Shown: in pieces, positions 28,748 through 37,793 of the stretch | Numbering within the stretch: position 1 is the first letter of the stretch | Layout: the number at the start of each line of letters is the position of its first letter | NCBI RefSeq assembly: GCF_900114065.1 | Contig: NZ_FORS01000001.1 | Coordinates: 496,001-560,000, forward strand | Reading direction: 5' to 3' | From: Stutzerimonas kunmingensis | GTDB taxonomy: Bacteria > Pseudomonadota > Gammaproteobacteria > Pseudomonadales > Pseudomonadaceae | Length of the DNA: 64,000 bases | The notes under the pieces: model-generated | Told to the model about the DNA's origin: nothing | Database searches by the model: none | What the model saw: only the letters and a program-made list of their open reading frames with translations | Program-made: the position numbers and the translations under genes

Positions 28748-28794
28748 GTCGTCGGAGCCTTCAGCCTTAACCCTGCAATTCGAGTCCTGTCGGC

Positions 28795-29217
28795 TCAACT
28801 GCATTCCTGGCTGATACGCATCGCCAGGCGCTGTCGAGCCGCCTCTACTTCACTTTCACTGTAGTAGACGCGCTCTCCGGCTGCATCGTTACGAAAAAAA
28901 CGTCCGCCAAGCTGCAGTCGCGACAACTGGCTGCGCAAGCCCTGGCATTCCTGATCTCGTGCAGCCCGCGCTTTGCTGGCCTGCTCCCTCGCTGCCTGCT
29001 GCTCCTGCCGCCGCGCATCGAAGAATCGTTCGCTGCGCGCCTCACGCTCACGGGTCTGGTCGTCGCGTTCGACGACCTGGGGCCGAACCTCGACCTGCTC
29101 GGCTCCGGCTGCCGGGCGCTGGCCGAAGTGAACCTGTCCGTTGGCATCGGTCCAGCGATAGATCTGCGCATCTGCCAGTGCAGGCAGCAGCATGGCGGTC
29201 ATCAGCAAAGCTCGCAT
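28795..29217 (-). CDS. Secreted DUF4124 domain protein
   Basis: 140 aa. A short signal peptide (MRALLMTAMLLPALADA) is followed at once by the DUF4124 motif QIYRWTDANGQVHFGQRP. A long, highly charged Arg/Gln/Ala helical region (residues 50-110) and a short C-terminal segment with SESEVEAARQRL follow. DUF4124 proteins are periplasmic and of unknown function. It is the middle gene of three on the minus strand (lipoprotein, DUF4124, PilZ). Confidence 0.8.
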   Translation of the reverse strand: MRALLMTAMLLPALADAQIYRWTDANGQVHFGQRPAAGAEQVEVRPQVVERDDQTREREARSERFFDARRQEQQAAREQASKARAARDQECQGLRSQLSRLQLGGRFFRNDAAGERVYYSESEVEAARQRLAMRISQECS

Positions 29218-29242
29218 GATCCCTCACATGGCTTTCATGAAA

Positions 29243-29620
29243 TCAACGTTTGGCCGGCTGAACCACCGGCGGTGCCTCGACATGATAGTGGCCCAGCTGC
29301 CTCAGCGTCTCCAGGCGCGCACGAGCGCGATAGGCGTACTCGCTGGCAGGGTATTGATCGACGATGAAACGATAGGTTTCGCCAGCGTCGACGAACAGGC
29401 CCTGGCGCTCCAGGCACTGGCCGCGCAACAGTGAAATCTCCGGCTGGACCTGGCTGCGCGGCTTGCTGCGGCGTTCTGCCTGCGACAGTGATTGCATCAC
29501 CCGCTCGCAGTTGTCGGCCTCGTAGTACTGGTAAGCCGCATCCAGGTGGCGATCGAAAGCATGCCGACTGCTGCAGCCGACGGTCAGAAGACTCAGGAAA
29601 ACGATGATCAGGGTGCGCAT
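29243..29620 (-). CDS. Small TPR-like lipoprotein
   Basis: 125 aa. The lipobox LLTVGC with Cys16 predicts an outer- or inner-membrane lipoprotein. The mature part has two TPR-like helical repeats (AAYQYYEADNCERVMQSLSQAE and GETYRFIVDQYPASEYAYRARA). The ATG at 29620 has GGAGG 5 bp upstream. The frame is open to 30079 but that part lies inside the pyk gene on the other strand. The role is unknown; helical-repeat lipoproteins often scaffold envelope complexes. Confidence 0.82.
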   Translation of the reverse strand: MRTLIIVFLSLLTVGCSSRHAFDRHLDAAYQYYEADNCERVMQSLSQAERRSKPRSQVQPEISLLRGQCLERQGLFVDAGETYRFIVDQYPASEYAYRARARLETLRQLGHYHVEAPPVVQPAKR

Positions 29621-29768
29621 GGGTTCCTCCGTATGCCCCTGTATCGACCGAGCTGGAAAAAGCTGCAGACAGCCCGTCAGCCGGACGCAAAGAGTAGTGG
29701 TCGCCGAGCGATGACTACAACCGGCGAGCATAGTAGCCTCGGGGCCAGCCAGAAAAAGGAGCAATTGA

Positions 29769-31217
29769 ATGATTCCGCGTCGCACCAAGATCGTCGCCAC
29801 CCTGGGCCCAGCAAGCAGCTCGCCAGAGGTGTTGGAAAAGATGATCGTCGCCGGGCTGGATGTAGCCCGCCTGAATTTCTCCCACGGCAGCCCCGACGAG
29901 CATCGTGCCCGGGCCGAGCTGGTGCGTGAAATCGCCGCGCGCCACGGCCGCTTCGTCGCGCTGCTCGGAGACCTGCAGGGACCGAAGATCCGCATTGCCA
30001 AGTTCACCGACAAGCGCATTGAGCTGAAAGAAGGAGACCAGTTCCGCTTCTCCGTGACCCATCCGCGCGACGCCGGCAATCAGGAAGTGGTCGGCATCGA
30101 TTACCCGGACCTGGTCAAGGATTGCGGCATCGGCGATGAGCTTCTGCTCGACGACGGCCGCGTGGTGATGCGCGTCGACAACGCCACCGCGGACGAACTG
30201 CACTGCACCGTGCTGATCGGTGGCCCGCTGTCGGACAACAAGGGCATCAACCGCCGTGGCGGCGGCCTGACGGCGCCGGCGCTGACCAACAAGGACAAGG
30301 CCGACATCAAGTTGGCCGCCGACCTGCAGCTGGACTACCTGGCAGTTTCCTTCCCTCGTGATGCCGCTGACATGGACCTGGCCCGCCGCCTGCGCGACGA
30401 AGCTGGCTCCGACGCCTGGCTGATCGCCAAGATCGAGCGGGCCGAAGCGGTCGCCGACGATGAGGCGCTGGATGGCCTGATCCGCGCCAGCGACGGTGTG
30501 ATGGTGGCGCGCGGCGATCTCGGCGTGGAAGTTGGCGATGCCGAGCTGGTCGGCATTCAGAAGAAGATCATTCTGCACGCCCGCCGCCACAACAAGGTGG
30601 TGATCACCGCGACGCAGATGATGGAGTCGATGATCCACAGCCCGATGCCGACCCGCGCCGAGGTATCCGATGTAGCCAACGCCGTGCTGGACTACACCGA
30701 TGCGGTGATGCTCTCGGCCGAAAGCGCCGCCGGCGAATACCCGATCGAAGCGATCAAGGCCATGGCCCGTGTGTGCTGCGGCGCGGAGAAGCACCCGACC
30801 AGCACCAAGTCCGGACACCGCCTCGGCCAGCAGTTCGAGCGCTGCGACGAGAGTGCCGCGCTCGCTGCGATGTACACCGCCAACCACTTCCCGGGGGTCA
30901 AGGCCATCATCGCCCTGACCGAAAGCGGCTATACACCGCTGATCATGTCGCGCATCCGGTCTTCGGTGCCGATCTTCGCCTTCTCGCCGCACCGCGAAAC
31001 CCAGGCACGGGTCGCGCTGTTCCGCGGCGTGCAGACCATCCCATTCGATCCGGCTGCGCTACCTGCAGAAAAGGTCAGCCAGATGGCAGTCGAGGAGCTG
31101 CTCAAGCGCAACATCGTGCAGCCCGGTGACTGGGTGATCCTGACCAAGGGCGACAGCTACCACGACAGCACAGGCGGTACCAACACGATGAAGATCCTGC
31201 GCGTCGGCGATCAGTAA
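29769..31217 (+). CDS. pyk: Pyruvate kinase
   Basis: 482 aa, full length (the PykA type in Pseudomonas). It converts phosphoenolpyruvate and ADP to pyruvate and ATP. RRTKIVATLGPASSSPEVLEKMI, NFSHG with the substrate-binding region, the lysine-containing IAKIERAEA and the MVARGDLGVE signature are intact. The start follows AAGGAG. It ends in a perfect GC-rich hairpin and is convergent with the ferredoxin reductase gene. Confidence 0.96.
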   Translation: MIPRRTKIVATLGPASSSPEVLEKMIVAGLDVARLNFSHGSPDEHRARAELVREIAARHGRFVALLGDLQGPKIRIAKFTDKRIELKEGDQFRFSVTHPRDAGNQEVVGIDYPDLVKDCGIGDELLLDDGRVVMRVDNATADELHCTVLIGGPLSDNKGINRRGGGLTAPALTNKDKADIKLAADLQLDYLAVSFPRDAADMDLARRLRDEAGSDAWLIAKIERAEAVADDEALDGLIRASDGVMVARGDLGVEVGDAELVGIQKKIILHARRHNKVVITATQMMESMIHSPMPTRAEVSDVANAVLDYTDAVMLSAESAAGEYPIEAIKAMARVCCGAEKHPTSTKSGHRLGQQFERCDESAALAAMYTANHFPGVKAIIALTESGYTPLIMSRIRSSVPIFAFSPHRETQARVALFRGVQTIPFDPAALPAEKVSQMAVEELLKRNIVQPGDWVILTKGDSYHDSTGGTNTMKILRVGDQ

Positions 31218-31233
31218 GGTTGGCAGGGAATCA

Positions 31234-31263
31234 CACGAGGCCGGCTCTTTAGCCGGCCTCGTG
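31234..31263. terminator. Bidirectional hairpin between pyk and the ferredoxin reductase gene
   Basis: A perfect 13-bp stem CACGAGGCCGGCT/AGCCGGCCTCGTG with a 4-nt CTTT loop lies 16 bp after the pyk stop. It has no long T-run but is the only candidate terminator for both converging transcripts. Confidence 0.7.
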
Positions 31264-31291
31264 CTGTCTGCGGGATCGAACGGGGAGCCAA

Positions 31292-32233
31292 CTACCGCGG
31301 CTGAGTCGCGCTGACGAAAGCGTCGCTGAATATCTGTCCACGCGGCAGGCCCGCGAGAAACAGGCGCCTGGCGCAGGCGTCGACGAACGCCGAACCGCCG
31401 CAGAGCAGCGCGATGTCCCGCCGCGACGTTGGTCGTAGCGTCGAAAGCATGCTGTCACGCTGTTGCGCATCGACCCATCGCAGCTCCAGGTTCTCGTGCC
31501 TGTCCGCCAACTCCTGCAACGGCCCGCGCAGGTAGTGCTCGTCACGGCAAAAGTGCACCAGCCTGATCGTCCCGGCATGGCCCTGGCGCAGGCTCTCGCG
31601 CAACAGGCTGAACAAAGGGGCCAACCCGGTTCCCGAAGCCAGCAGCAATAAAGAGCGCTCGGACCACTCCGGCTCGTAATGCAATGCACCACCGTGCAGG
31701 TCGCCCAGCCGCAGCGTGTCGCCCGCGCGCAGCTGCCGCGCGGCATCGCAGAACGCCCCCGGCCTGGAGCAATCGAGATGAAACTCCAGCCAGGGATCGT
31801 CGCCGGGAAGGCTGGCCAGCGAATACGGCCTAGCGATGCCAGCACCGGTCCACAGCAACAGGTGCTGACCTGCACGATAGCGCAGCGGCCGCTCCGGCAG
31901 CAGACGCAGGCGCAGCACGCTGTCGCACAGCCACTCGGCGCTTTGCACCTGAGCGGGCAGCCCGTCGCGGCGGGGATCGAAGACTTCTACACCGAAATCC
32001 TCCTCGACACGGCACTGACAGGCCAGTCGCCAGCCGGCCGCATGCTGCTCGGGCCGCAGCAGGTCGGGTTGCAGATCGCGCGGTGCTCCGTCGACACAGC
32101 GCACCAGGCAGGCGTGGCAGCTGCCGGCGCGGCAACTGTAGGGTACGGGCAAGCCGGCAGCGATCAGGGCATCAAGCAGGTTGGTAGCGCGCGCGACCGA
32201 CCAGCGCTTGCCGGCGCAATGCAACTCAGGCAT
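31292..32233 (-). CDS. 2Fe-2S ferredoxin-NAD(P)H reductase fusion protein
   Basis: 313 aa. An N-terminal plant-type ferredoxin domain has the cluster cysteines CRAGSCHAC plus a further cysteine in LACQC (residues 1-90). A ferredoxin-reductase FAD domain has RPYSLAS. A NAD-binding domain has LLLASGTGLAPLFSLLRESL. This is the architecture of oxygenase reductase components, but no oxygenase is nearby. The start at 32233 overlaps the upstream diguanylate cyclase gene by 8 bp. It probably matches PA4331 of PAO1. Its electron acceptor is unknown. Confidence 0.88.
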   Translation of the reverse strand: MPELHCAGKRWSVARATNLLDALIAAGLPVPYSCRAGSCHACLVRCVDGAPRDLQPDLLRPEQHAAGWRLACQCRVEEDFGVEVFDPRRDGLPAQVQSAEWLCDSVLRLRLLPERPLRYRAGQHLLLWTGAGIARPYSLASLPGDDPWLEFHLDCSRPGAFCDAARQLRAGDTLRLGDLHGGALHYEPEWSERSLLLLASGTGLAPLFSLLRESLRQGHAGTIRLVHFCRDEHYLRGPLQELADRHENLELRWVDAQQRDSMLSTLRPTSRRDIALLCGGSAFVDACARRLFLAGLPRGQIFSDAFVSATQPR

Positions 32234-33356
32234 CGGCGGTGACCCAGGCGGGTTCGCAACGATTGCGACCACCGCGCTTGGCTCGATAAAGCGCTTCGTC
32301 GGCACGCTGTAGCGCTGCATCCAGATCATCTCCGGCGTTCAGCAGGGTCAGGCCGATCGACAGGCTGAGATGTCCGGCTTCGATATTGGCGTCTTCCGGC
32401 TCGGCGTTGGCAAAAGCCTCTCGCAGGCGCTCACAGCACGCAGTGAACTGCTCGGCGTCGGTATTGGGCAGCAGTAACACGAACTCCTCGCCGCCATAAC
32501 GGGCCAGCACGTCGTCATCACGCAGACAGGAGCGCGCCACGCTGGCAAAGGCCTGCAGCACGCGGTCTCCGGTGGCATGGCCGTGGATATCGTTGATGCG
32601 TTTGAAGTGGTCCAGATCGATGAGCGCCAGCCCCGATTGATGCCCCTTGCGCAGCCGGTTCAGGTCGCCCTCGGCGATGCGCAGGAAGCGCCGCCGGTTG
32701 TATAGGCCCGTCAACTCGTCGGTAGAAGCCAGATCCTCCAGTTGACGCATCATTCCGCGCAGGGTGTCCTGATGTGCCTGCAACGCGAAACGCCGCTGGC
32801 GCATGCGCTGGCGCAAGCGATACACGTGGCCGGCGAACAGACACATCCAGATCAGCGTTACCAGCAGCACGCTGGCCTGCAGCAGGAACACATCGGTCTC
32901 GATCGGCCGCTGCAGATAGTAATCAAGCGCAGCCATGCTGACGAAGCTGACGAAAGCCAGTGCGGCGTAGCGAATGAACACCTTCGGCGGCAGAAAGACG
33001 GCAAACATCAGCACCAGCAGATAGAGCACCAGCAGCGAGCCACGAGCGCTGCCGAGGTTGAACAGAAAGGTCGTCAGCCACAGCAGCCCCACCAGGACCT
33101 GCGGCTCAGTCAGGCTGGGATCCTTGGAACGCAGGTTGACGCCTCGGTGAAACAGCCAGAAGAACAGCAGCTGACTGACCACAATCAATGCCGACTGCGC
33201 CACGGCGCTGGCCACCGAGGCCTGGTAGAAGCCCCCCGCCACCGCCACCCAGGTCAGCACCAGGCCCAGACCGTAGGTCACGGAGGCCAGTGCGAATCGC
33301 CGCGTAACCAACTGCTGCAATGCACGCATATCGGTCTCGTCACGCATCGCACTCAT
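32226..33356 (-). CDS. Membrane diguanylate cyclase, SadC-like
   Basis: About 376 aa. Roughly six N-terminal membrane segments (residues 20-180) precede a C-terminal GGDEF domain. The active-site motif is GGEEF (ARYGGEEFVLLLP), and an RxxD inhibitory I-site (RDDD) lies 5 residues upstream, so the enzyme should make c-di-GMP and be product-inhibited. Its position between pyk/ferredoxin reductase and fumarase matches SadC (PA4332) in PAO1, but the PAO1 protein is longer as I recall. AAGGA lies upstream of the ATG at 33356; the frame is open to 33389. Confidence 0.86.
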   Translation of the reverse strand: MSAMRDETDMRALQQLVTRRFALASVTYGLGLVLTWVAVAGGFYQASVASAVAQSALIVVSQLLFFWLFHRGVNLRSKDPSLTEPQVLVGLLWLTTFLFNLGSARGSLLVLYLLVLMFAVFLPPKVFIRYAALAFVSFVSMAALDYYLQRPIETDVFLLQASVLLVTLIWMCLFAGHVYRLRQRMRQRRFALQAHQDTLRGMMRQLEDLASTDELTGLYNRRRFLRIAEGDLNRLRKGHQSGLALIDLDHFKRINDIHGHATGDRVLQAFASVARSCLRDDDVLARYGGEEFVLLLPNTDAEQFTACCERLREAFANAEPEDANIEAGHLSLSIGLTLLNAGDDLDAALQRADEALYRAKRGGRNRCEPAWVTADA

Positions 33357-33469
33357 AGGGATCCTTCCCGCTGTGGCAATTTGCCGCACTCTACGCTTAC
33401 CGAAAACAAAATCCTAGCCAGCATTCCCATCGCTCCTGGTCCATCCGTGTACCGCGCAGCCTGACGCGT

Positions 33470-33497
33470 TATACTGCGCCGCATTTTTTCGCGGCGC
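33470..33497 (+). promoter_or_regulatory. Possible fumarase promoter with hairpin at the start of the transcript
   Basis: TATACT at 33470-33475 is a good -10 box; no clear -35 is present. Immediately after it lies a perfect 7-bp inverted repeat GCGCCGC/GCGGCGC with a T-rich loop (33476-33497), which would be near the 5' end of the mRNA or act as an operator. Confidence 0.35.
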
Positions 33498-33550
33498 GTC
33501 GACTGCCATCCCCGACGCGCCTCTTATCGCCCCGTATGAGGACGCGCTGC

Positions 33551-35074
33551 ATGACCGTGATCAAGCAAGACGACCTGATTCAAAGCGTCGCTGACGCTTT
33601 GCAGTTCATTTCTTACTACCACCCCGTGGATTTCATCCAGGCGATGCACGAAGCCTACCTGCGTGAAGAATCCCCGGCTGCCCGCGACTCCATGGCGCAG
33701 ATCCTGATCAACTCGCGCATGTGCGCCACCGGTCATCGCCCGATCTGTCAGGACACCGGTATCGTCACCGTGTTCATCCGCGTCGGTATGGACGTGCGCT
33801 GGGACGGCGCGACCATGAGCCTGGACGACATGATCAATGAGGGTGTGCGCCGCGCCTACAACCTGCCGGAAAACGTCCTGCGTGCTTCGATCCTGGCCGA
33901 CCCGGCAGGTTCCCGCAAGAACACTAAGGACAATACGCCAGCTGTCATTCATTACTCCATCGTCCCAGGTGACAAAGTCGAGGTGGATGTGGCCGCCAAA
34001 GGCGGTGGCTCGGAAAACAAGTCGAAGATGGCCATGCTCAACCCCTCCGACTCGATCGTCGACTGGGTACTGAAGACCGTGCCGACCATGGGCGCCGGCT
34101 GGTGCCCGCCGGGTATGCTCGGCATCGGCATCGGCGGCACCGCCGAGAAAGCCGCAGTGATGGCCAAGGAAGTCCTGATGGAATCCATCGACATCCATGA
34201 GCTGAAGGCCCGTGGCCCGCAGAACCGCATCGAAGAGCTGCGTCTTGAGCTGTTCGAGAAGGTCAACCAGCTGGGCATCGGCGCCCAGGGCCTCGGCGGC
34301 CTGACCACCGTGCTCGACGTGAAGATCATGGATTACCCGACCCACGCCGCCTCGCTGCCGGTGTGCATGATCCCCAACTGCGCCGCCACCCGCCACGCAC
34401 ACTTCGTGCTCGACGGCTCCGGCCCGGCCGAACTGACCCCGCCGCCGCTGGATGCCTACCCCGAGATCGTCTGGGAAGCCGGCCCGAGCGCGCGCCGTGT
34501 CAACCTCGACACCATCACGCCGGAAGAAGTGCAGAGCTGGAAGCCGGGCGAGACCGTCCTGCTCAACGGCAAGATGCTTACCGGCCGCGACGCCGCGCAC
34601 AAGCGCATGGTCGACATGCTGAACAAGGGCGAAGAGCTGCCGGTCGACCTCAAGGGCCGTTTCATCTACTACGTCGGCCCGGTCGATCCGGTCGGTGACG
34701 AAGTGGTTGGCCCGGCTGGCCCGACCACCGCGACGCGCATGGACAAGTTCACCCGTCAGATTCTCGAGAGCACTGGTCTGCTGGGCATGATCGGCAAGTC
34801 CGAGCGTGGCCCGATCGCCATCGAAGCGATCAAGGACAACAAGGCCGTCTACCTGATGGCGGTTGGCGGCGCGGCTTACCTGGTCGCCCAGGCGATCAAG
34901 AAGTCCAAGGTGCTGGCCTTCGCCGAGCTGGGCATGGAAGCGATCTACGAGTTCGAAGTGAAGGACATGCCGGTCACCGTCGCCGTCGACACCAACGGCG
35001 AGTCGGTGCACATCACCGGCCCGGCGATCTGGCAGCAGAAGATCGCCGACAGCCTGGCGGTCGAGGTGCAATAA
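33551..35074 (+). CDS. fumA: Class I fumarate hydratase (iron-sulfur)
   Basis: 507 aa. It is a 4Fe-4S, oxygen-labile fumarase of the FumA/FumB type, interconverting fumarate and malate in the TCA cycle. The N-terminal tartrate-dehydratase alpha domain shows CATGHRPICQDTG and GGGSENKSK, and the C-terminal beta domain shows GPTTATRMDKF. I chose the ATG at 33551 (MTVIKQDDLIQ) with GAGGAC upstream; an ATG at 33536 is also in frame. It is monocistronic with a strong terminator. Confidence 0.93.
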   Translation: MTVIKQDDLIQSVADALQFISYYHPVDFIQAMHEAYLREESPAARDSMAQILINSRMCATGHRPICQDTGIVTVFIRVGMDVRWDGATMSLDDMINEGVRRAYNLPENVLRASILADPAGSRKNTKDNTPAVIHYSIVPGDKVEVDVAAKGGGSENKSKMAMLNPSDSIVDWVLKTVPTMGAGWCPPGMLGIGIGGTAEKAAVMAKEVLMESIDIHELKARGPQNRIEELRLELFEKVNQLGIGAQGLGGLTTVLDVKIMDYPTHAASLPVCMIPNCAATRHAHFVLDGSGPAELTPPPLDAYPEIVWEAGPSARRVNLDTITPEEVQSWKPGETVLLNGKMLTGRDAAHKRMVDMLNKGEELPVDLKGRFIYYVGPVDPVGDEVVGPAGPTTATRMDKFTRQILESTGLLGMIGKSERGPIAIEAIKDNKAVYLMAVGGAAYLVAQAIKKSKVLAFAELGMEAIYEFEVKDMPVTVAVDTNGESVHITGPAIWQQKIADSLAVEVQ

Positions 35075-35084
35075 GCGACACGCC

Positions 35085-35119
35085 AATAAAAAGCCCGGCT
35101 CGATGCCGGGCTTTTTATT
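35085..35119. terminator. Perfectly palindromic bidirectional terminator after fumarase
   Basis: A 15-bp perfect stem AATAAAAAGCCCGGC/GCCGGGCTTTTTATT with a 5-nt loop gives a T-run on both strands. It serves the fumarase gene on the plus strand and the chemoreceptor gene on the minus strand. Confidence 0.95.
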
Positions 35120-35128
35120 GCCCGGCAA

Positions 35129-36694
35129 TCAGCGGTTGAAGCGTTCGACCAGTGCCCGCAGCCCGTGCGCTGCGCATTCCAGGTCGCGACCGCGCTGCAT
35201 GGTCAGGTCGGCCTTGCTGACATTGCTGTCAGTCGTGACGGCAATACGGGTGACCTGACGAGCAATGTCTTCGGCCACATGCGCCTGCTCCTCGGCAGCG
35301 GCAGCCATCTGCTGGCTCATCCCGGCAATACGCCCGACCGCATCGCGAATGCCCTGCAACGCCTGCTGCGCCTCGACGACCTGGGCCAACCCCTGGGCCG
35401 CCTCCTTGTCACCCAGCTGTGCGATTGTCACGGCCTCATCCGCCTTGCTGGTGAGCGACTGGATGATGGCCTGGATCTGCTGCGTCGACTCCCGCGTCTT
35501 GCTCGCCAACGCACGCACCTCGTCGGCGACCACGGCAAAGCCCCTGCCCTGCTCGCCAGCACGTGCGGCCTCGATGGCAGCATTCAGCGCCAGCAGGTTG
35601 GTCTGGTCGGCGATGCTCTGGATCATGCCGGCAGCGGATACGATCTGCTGGGTTTCGCCAGCCAGCTCGTTGACCACGTTGCCGATGTTGGTGACGGTCG
35701 CCGCCAGCATTTCCATCGCCTCGCGGGAACTCGCTGCGACCCGGTCACCGTCGTCTGCCAGCGCGTTCGCCGTCCTCGCCTCCTCTGCCGTGTGCTGCAC
35801 GTGCCCGGCGACCTCACTGATCGATGCGGTCATCTGCGTCACCGCGGTGGCCGTCATGTCCGTCTCGCCGCGCTGCTGGCGCAGCTCGTTTTCGGTCTGG
35901 CTGGCCAGCGAATAGGTTTCCGCCGATGCACCGGCGACCTGCACGGCCAGATCGGACAGACGCGTCAACGCCGTCCGCAACCGCGCGTCTTCACTGACCA
36001 GAGCCATCTCCAGCCGCGCCGCATTGCCATGCCGCCGGGTGTAGGTCAGGGCGACCACCGGATCGGTGAAGGCTTCGGGTACGCGCTGCAGGATGCTCAG
36101 CAACTGGCGTTCCGCAGCGAAGTGACAGCTGAGCCCGAGCACGAAGAACAGACCGAGCACGACGAGCGCTTCCACTGCCGGCGGCAGCCAGAAGATTCCA
36201 CCGGCCGCCAGCACCGCGGCGCCCATCGGCATCGCCAGTGCACGCGCCCAACCCTGCGCGCGCCGGCTCAACGAAACCGCCGGCCGACCGGTACGCAGGC
36301 GCTCGTACAGCGCCGTCGCCTGGGCGACCTGCTCGGCTGTCGGCTTGACCCGCACCGACGCGAAGCCGGTCAGCTTGCCATCGTCGAAAACAGGCGTGAC
36401 GTAGGCGCTGACCCAGTAGAAATCGCCGTTCTTGCAGCGGTTCTTGACCACCCCCATCCAGCTTTTGCCGGCCTTCAGGTAGCGCCACATCACCTCGAAC
36501 ACGGCCGGCGGCATGTCCGGGTGGCGGACCAGGTTGTGGTCGCTGCCCATCAGCTCGGCTCGTGAGTAGCCACTGATGGCGACGAATTCGTCGTTGCAAT
36601 AAAGGATCTTGCCCTGGGTATCCGTCGCCGAAATCAGCCGCTGATGCGCCGGAAAGGTTCGTTCGGTGTTGCTTACCGGCCCGTTGTTTCTCAT
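35129..36694 (-). CDS. aer: PAS-containing methyl-accepting chemotaxis protein, Aer type
   Basis: 521 aa, the usual length for pseudomonad Aer-like receptors. An N-terminal PAS domain ([25 protein letters not shown], with the [17 protein letters not shown] segment) would bind FAD or sense redox. A hydrophobic hairpin follows at about residues 155-185. The C-terminal signalling domain contains the conserved hairpin tip [20 protein letters not shown], then [10 protein letters not shown]. It should mediate energy taxis or aerotaxis. The start at 36694 has AGGGAG upstream; an ATG at 36745 is further out. Confidence 0.92.
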   Translation of the reverse strand: MRNNGPVSNTERTFPAHQRLISATDTQGKILYCNDEFVAISGYSRAELMGSDHNLVRHPDMPPAVFEVMWRYLKAGKSWMGVVKNRCKNGDFYWVSAYVTPVFDDGKLTGFASVRVKPTAEQVAQATALYERLRTGRPAVSLSRRAQGWARALAMPMGAAVLAAGGIFWLPPAVEALVVLGLFFVLGLSCHFAAERQLLSILQRVPEAFTDPVVALTYTRRHGNAARLEMALVSEDARLRTALTRLSDLAVQVAGASAETYSLASQTENELRQQRGETDMTATAVTQMTASISEVAGHVQHTAEEARTANALADDGDRVAASSREAMEMLAATVTNIGNVVNELAGETQQIVSAAGMIQSIADQTNLLALNAAIEAARAGEQGRGFAVVADEVRALASKTRESTQQIQAIIQSLTSKADEAVTIAQLGDKEAAQGLAQVVEAQQALQGIRDAVGRIAGMSQQMAAAAEEQAHVAEDIARQVTRIAVTTDSNVSKADLTMQRGRDLECAAHGLRALVERFNR

Positions 36695-36848
36695 CGCCTG
36701 AACTCCCTGCCAGCGACCTGCTGAAAAAAGCGACTCATCAGTCACGACGAATCAATCGTTACAAGAGTCGGACGGCGCAAAGCGAACTTGAGCGGGGACG
36801 GTAAGTATTTGCCGAACGGCATCGCCAGGAGTGCCGCTAGTGAGCGGA

Positions 36849-37070
36849 CTAGCGACCGGCGCTTTGTTCTTCGATGTACAGCGCTTCGACTTTCGCCCTG
36901 GCCCAGGGCGTCTTGCGCAGGAATTTCAGGCTGGACTTGATGCTCGGCTCATTGCTGAAACAGCGGACATCGACGCGCTCGGCAAGGCCGTCCCAACCGA
37001 AGCGAGCATGCAGCTGGACCAGGATGGCCTCCAGCGTCACGCCATGAAGGGGGTCTTTTGCTTGAGTCAT
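36849..37070 (-). CDS. VF530/DUF2132 family small DNA-binding-like protein
   Basis: 73 aa, full length. The family signature is clear: [29 protein letters not shown] and [23 protein letters not shown]530 from Vibrio fischeri was solved as a small helical fold suggested to bind DNA; its role is unproven. The upstream gene ends in a terminator, so it is likely transcribed on its own. Confidence 0.88.
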   Translation of the reverse strand: MTQAKDPLHGVTLEAILVQLHARFGWDGLAERVDVRCFSNEPSIKSSLKFLRKTPWARAKVEALYIEEQSAGR

Positions 37071-37108
37071 GGGGCACTCACGAACACGAGGGCATAGCCT
37101 CACGGATG

Positions 37109-37139
37109 AAAAAACCCGCCGCGCGGTCTGCGGGGCGGG
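37109..37139 (-). terminator. Intrinsic terminator of the DJ-1/PfpI gene
   Basis: On the minus strand the stem CCCGCC...GGCGGG, with an inner GCG/CGC pairing, is followed by six T residues. It lies between the DJ-1/PfpI stop and the VF530 gene. Confidence 0.85.
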
Positions 37140-37159
37140 CTTGGGTGACGGTCTGCATC

Positions 37160-37741
37160 TTACAGGTTGAAGCGAGTCCCGAGCACCTCGAGGAATGCCG
37201 CCAGCCACGCCGGATGTGCGGGCCATGCCGGAGCGCTGACCAGGTTGCCATCGGTATGCGCCTGATCCACGGCTATGTCCACGTACTCGCCACCGGCCAG
37301 CTTCACCTCGGGTGCACAGGCCGGATAGGCACTGCAGGCACGCCCCTTGAGCACGCCCGCGGCGGCCAGCAGCTGGGCGCCGTGACAAACGGCGGCGATT
37401 GGCTTCCTGGCCTCATCGAACGCACGCACCAGCGCCAGCACCTGCTCGTTCAGGCGCAGATATTCCGGCGCCCGGCCACCGGGAATGACCAGGGCATCGT
37501 AGTCTTCGGCCCGCACGTCGGCGAAGTCGAAGTTCAGCGCAAAGTTGTGCCCCGGCTTCTCGCTATAGGTCTGGTCGCCCTCGAAATCGTGAATCGCGGT
37601 GCGCACGCTGTCGCCGGCCTTCTTGTCCGGGCACACGGCATGCACGCGATGGCCAACCATCTGCAGGGCCTGGAAAGGCACCATGGTCTCGTAGTCTTCG
37701 GCGTAATCACCCACCAGCATCAAAATGTTCTTCGCCGCCAT
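37160..37741 (-). CDS. DJ-1/PfpI family protein
   Basis: 193 aa. The nucleophile elbow [14 protein letters not shown] holds the conserved cysteine, with upstream [11 protein letters not shown] and a glutamate near the N-terminus (YAEDYE). Members are deglycases, glyoxalases or proteases, and the substrate here is unknown. The ATG at 37741 has AGAGGA 8 bp upstream. It starts 52 bp after the phospholipase D-like gene on the same strand and could be co-transcribed. Confidence 0.9.
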   Translation of the reverse strand: MAAKNILMLVGDYAEDYETMVPFQALQMVGHRVHAVCPDKKAGDSVRTAIHDFEGDQTYSEKPGHNFALNFDFADVRAEDYDALVIPGGRAPEYLRLNEQVLALVRAFDEARKPIAAVCHGAQLLAAAGVLKGRACSAYPACAPEVKLAGGEYVDIAVDQAHTDGNLVSAPAWPAHPAWLAAFLEVLGTRFNL

Positions 37742-37793
37742 TGGATCGTCCTCTTCGCGCGGGTTTGGAGCATTGCTCCGTGACGCGGCGGCT

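Noticed and set aside
33524..35128. 534-codon minus-strand frame opposite the fumarase gene
   Set aside because: It mirrors the class I fumarase gene; its His/Arg/Val-rich translation has no recognisable domain.
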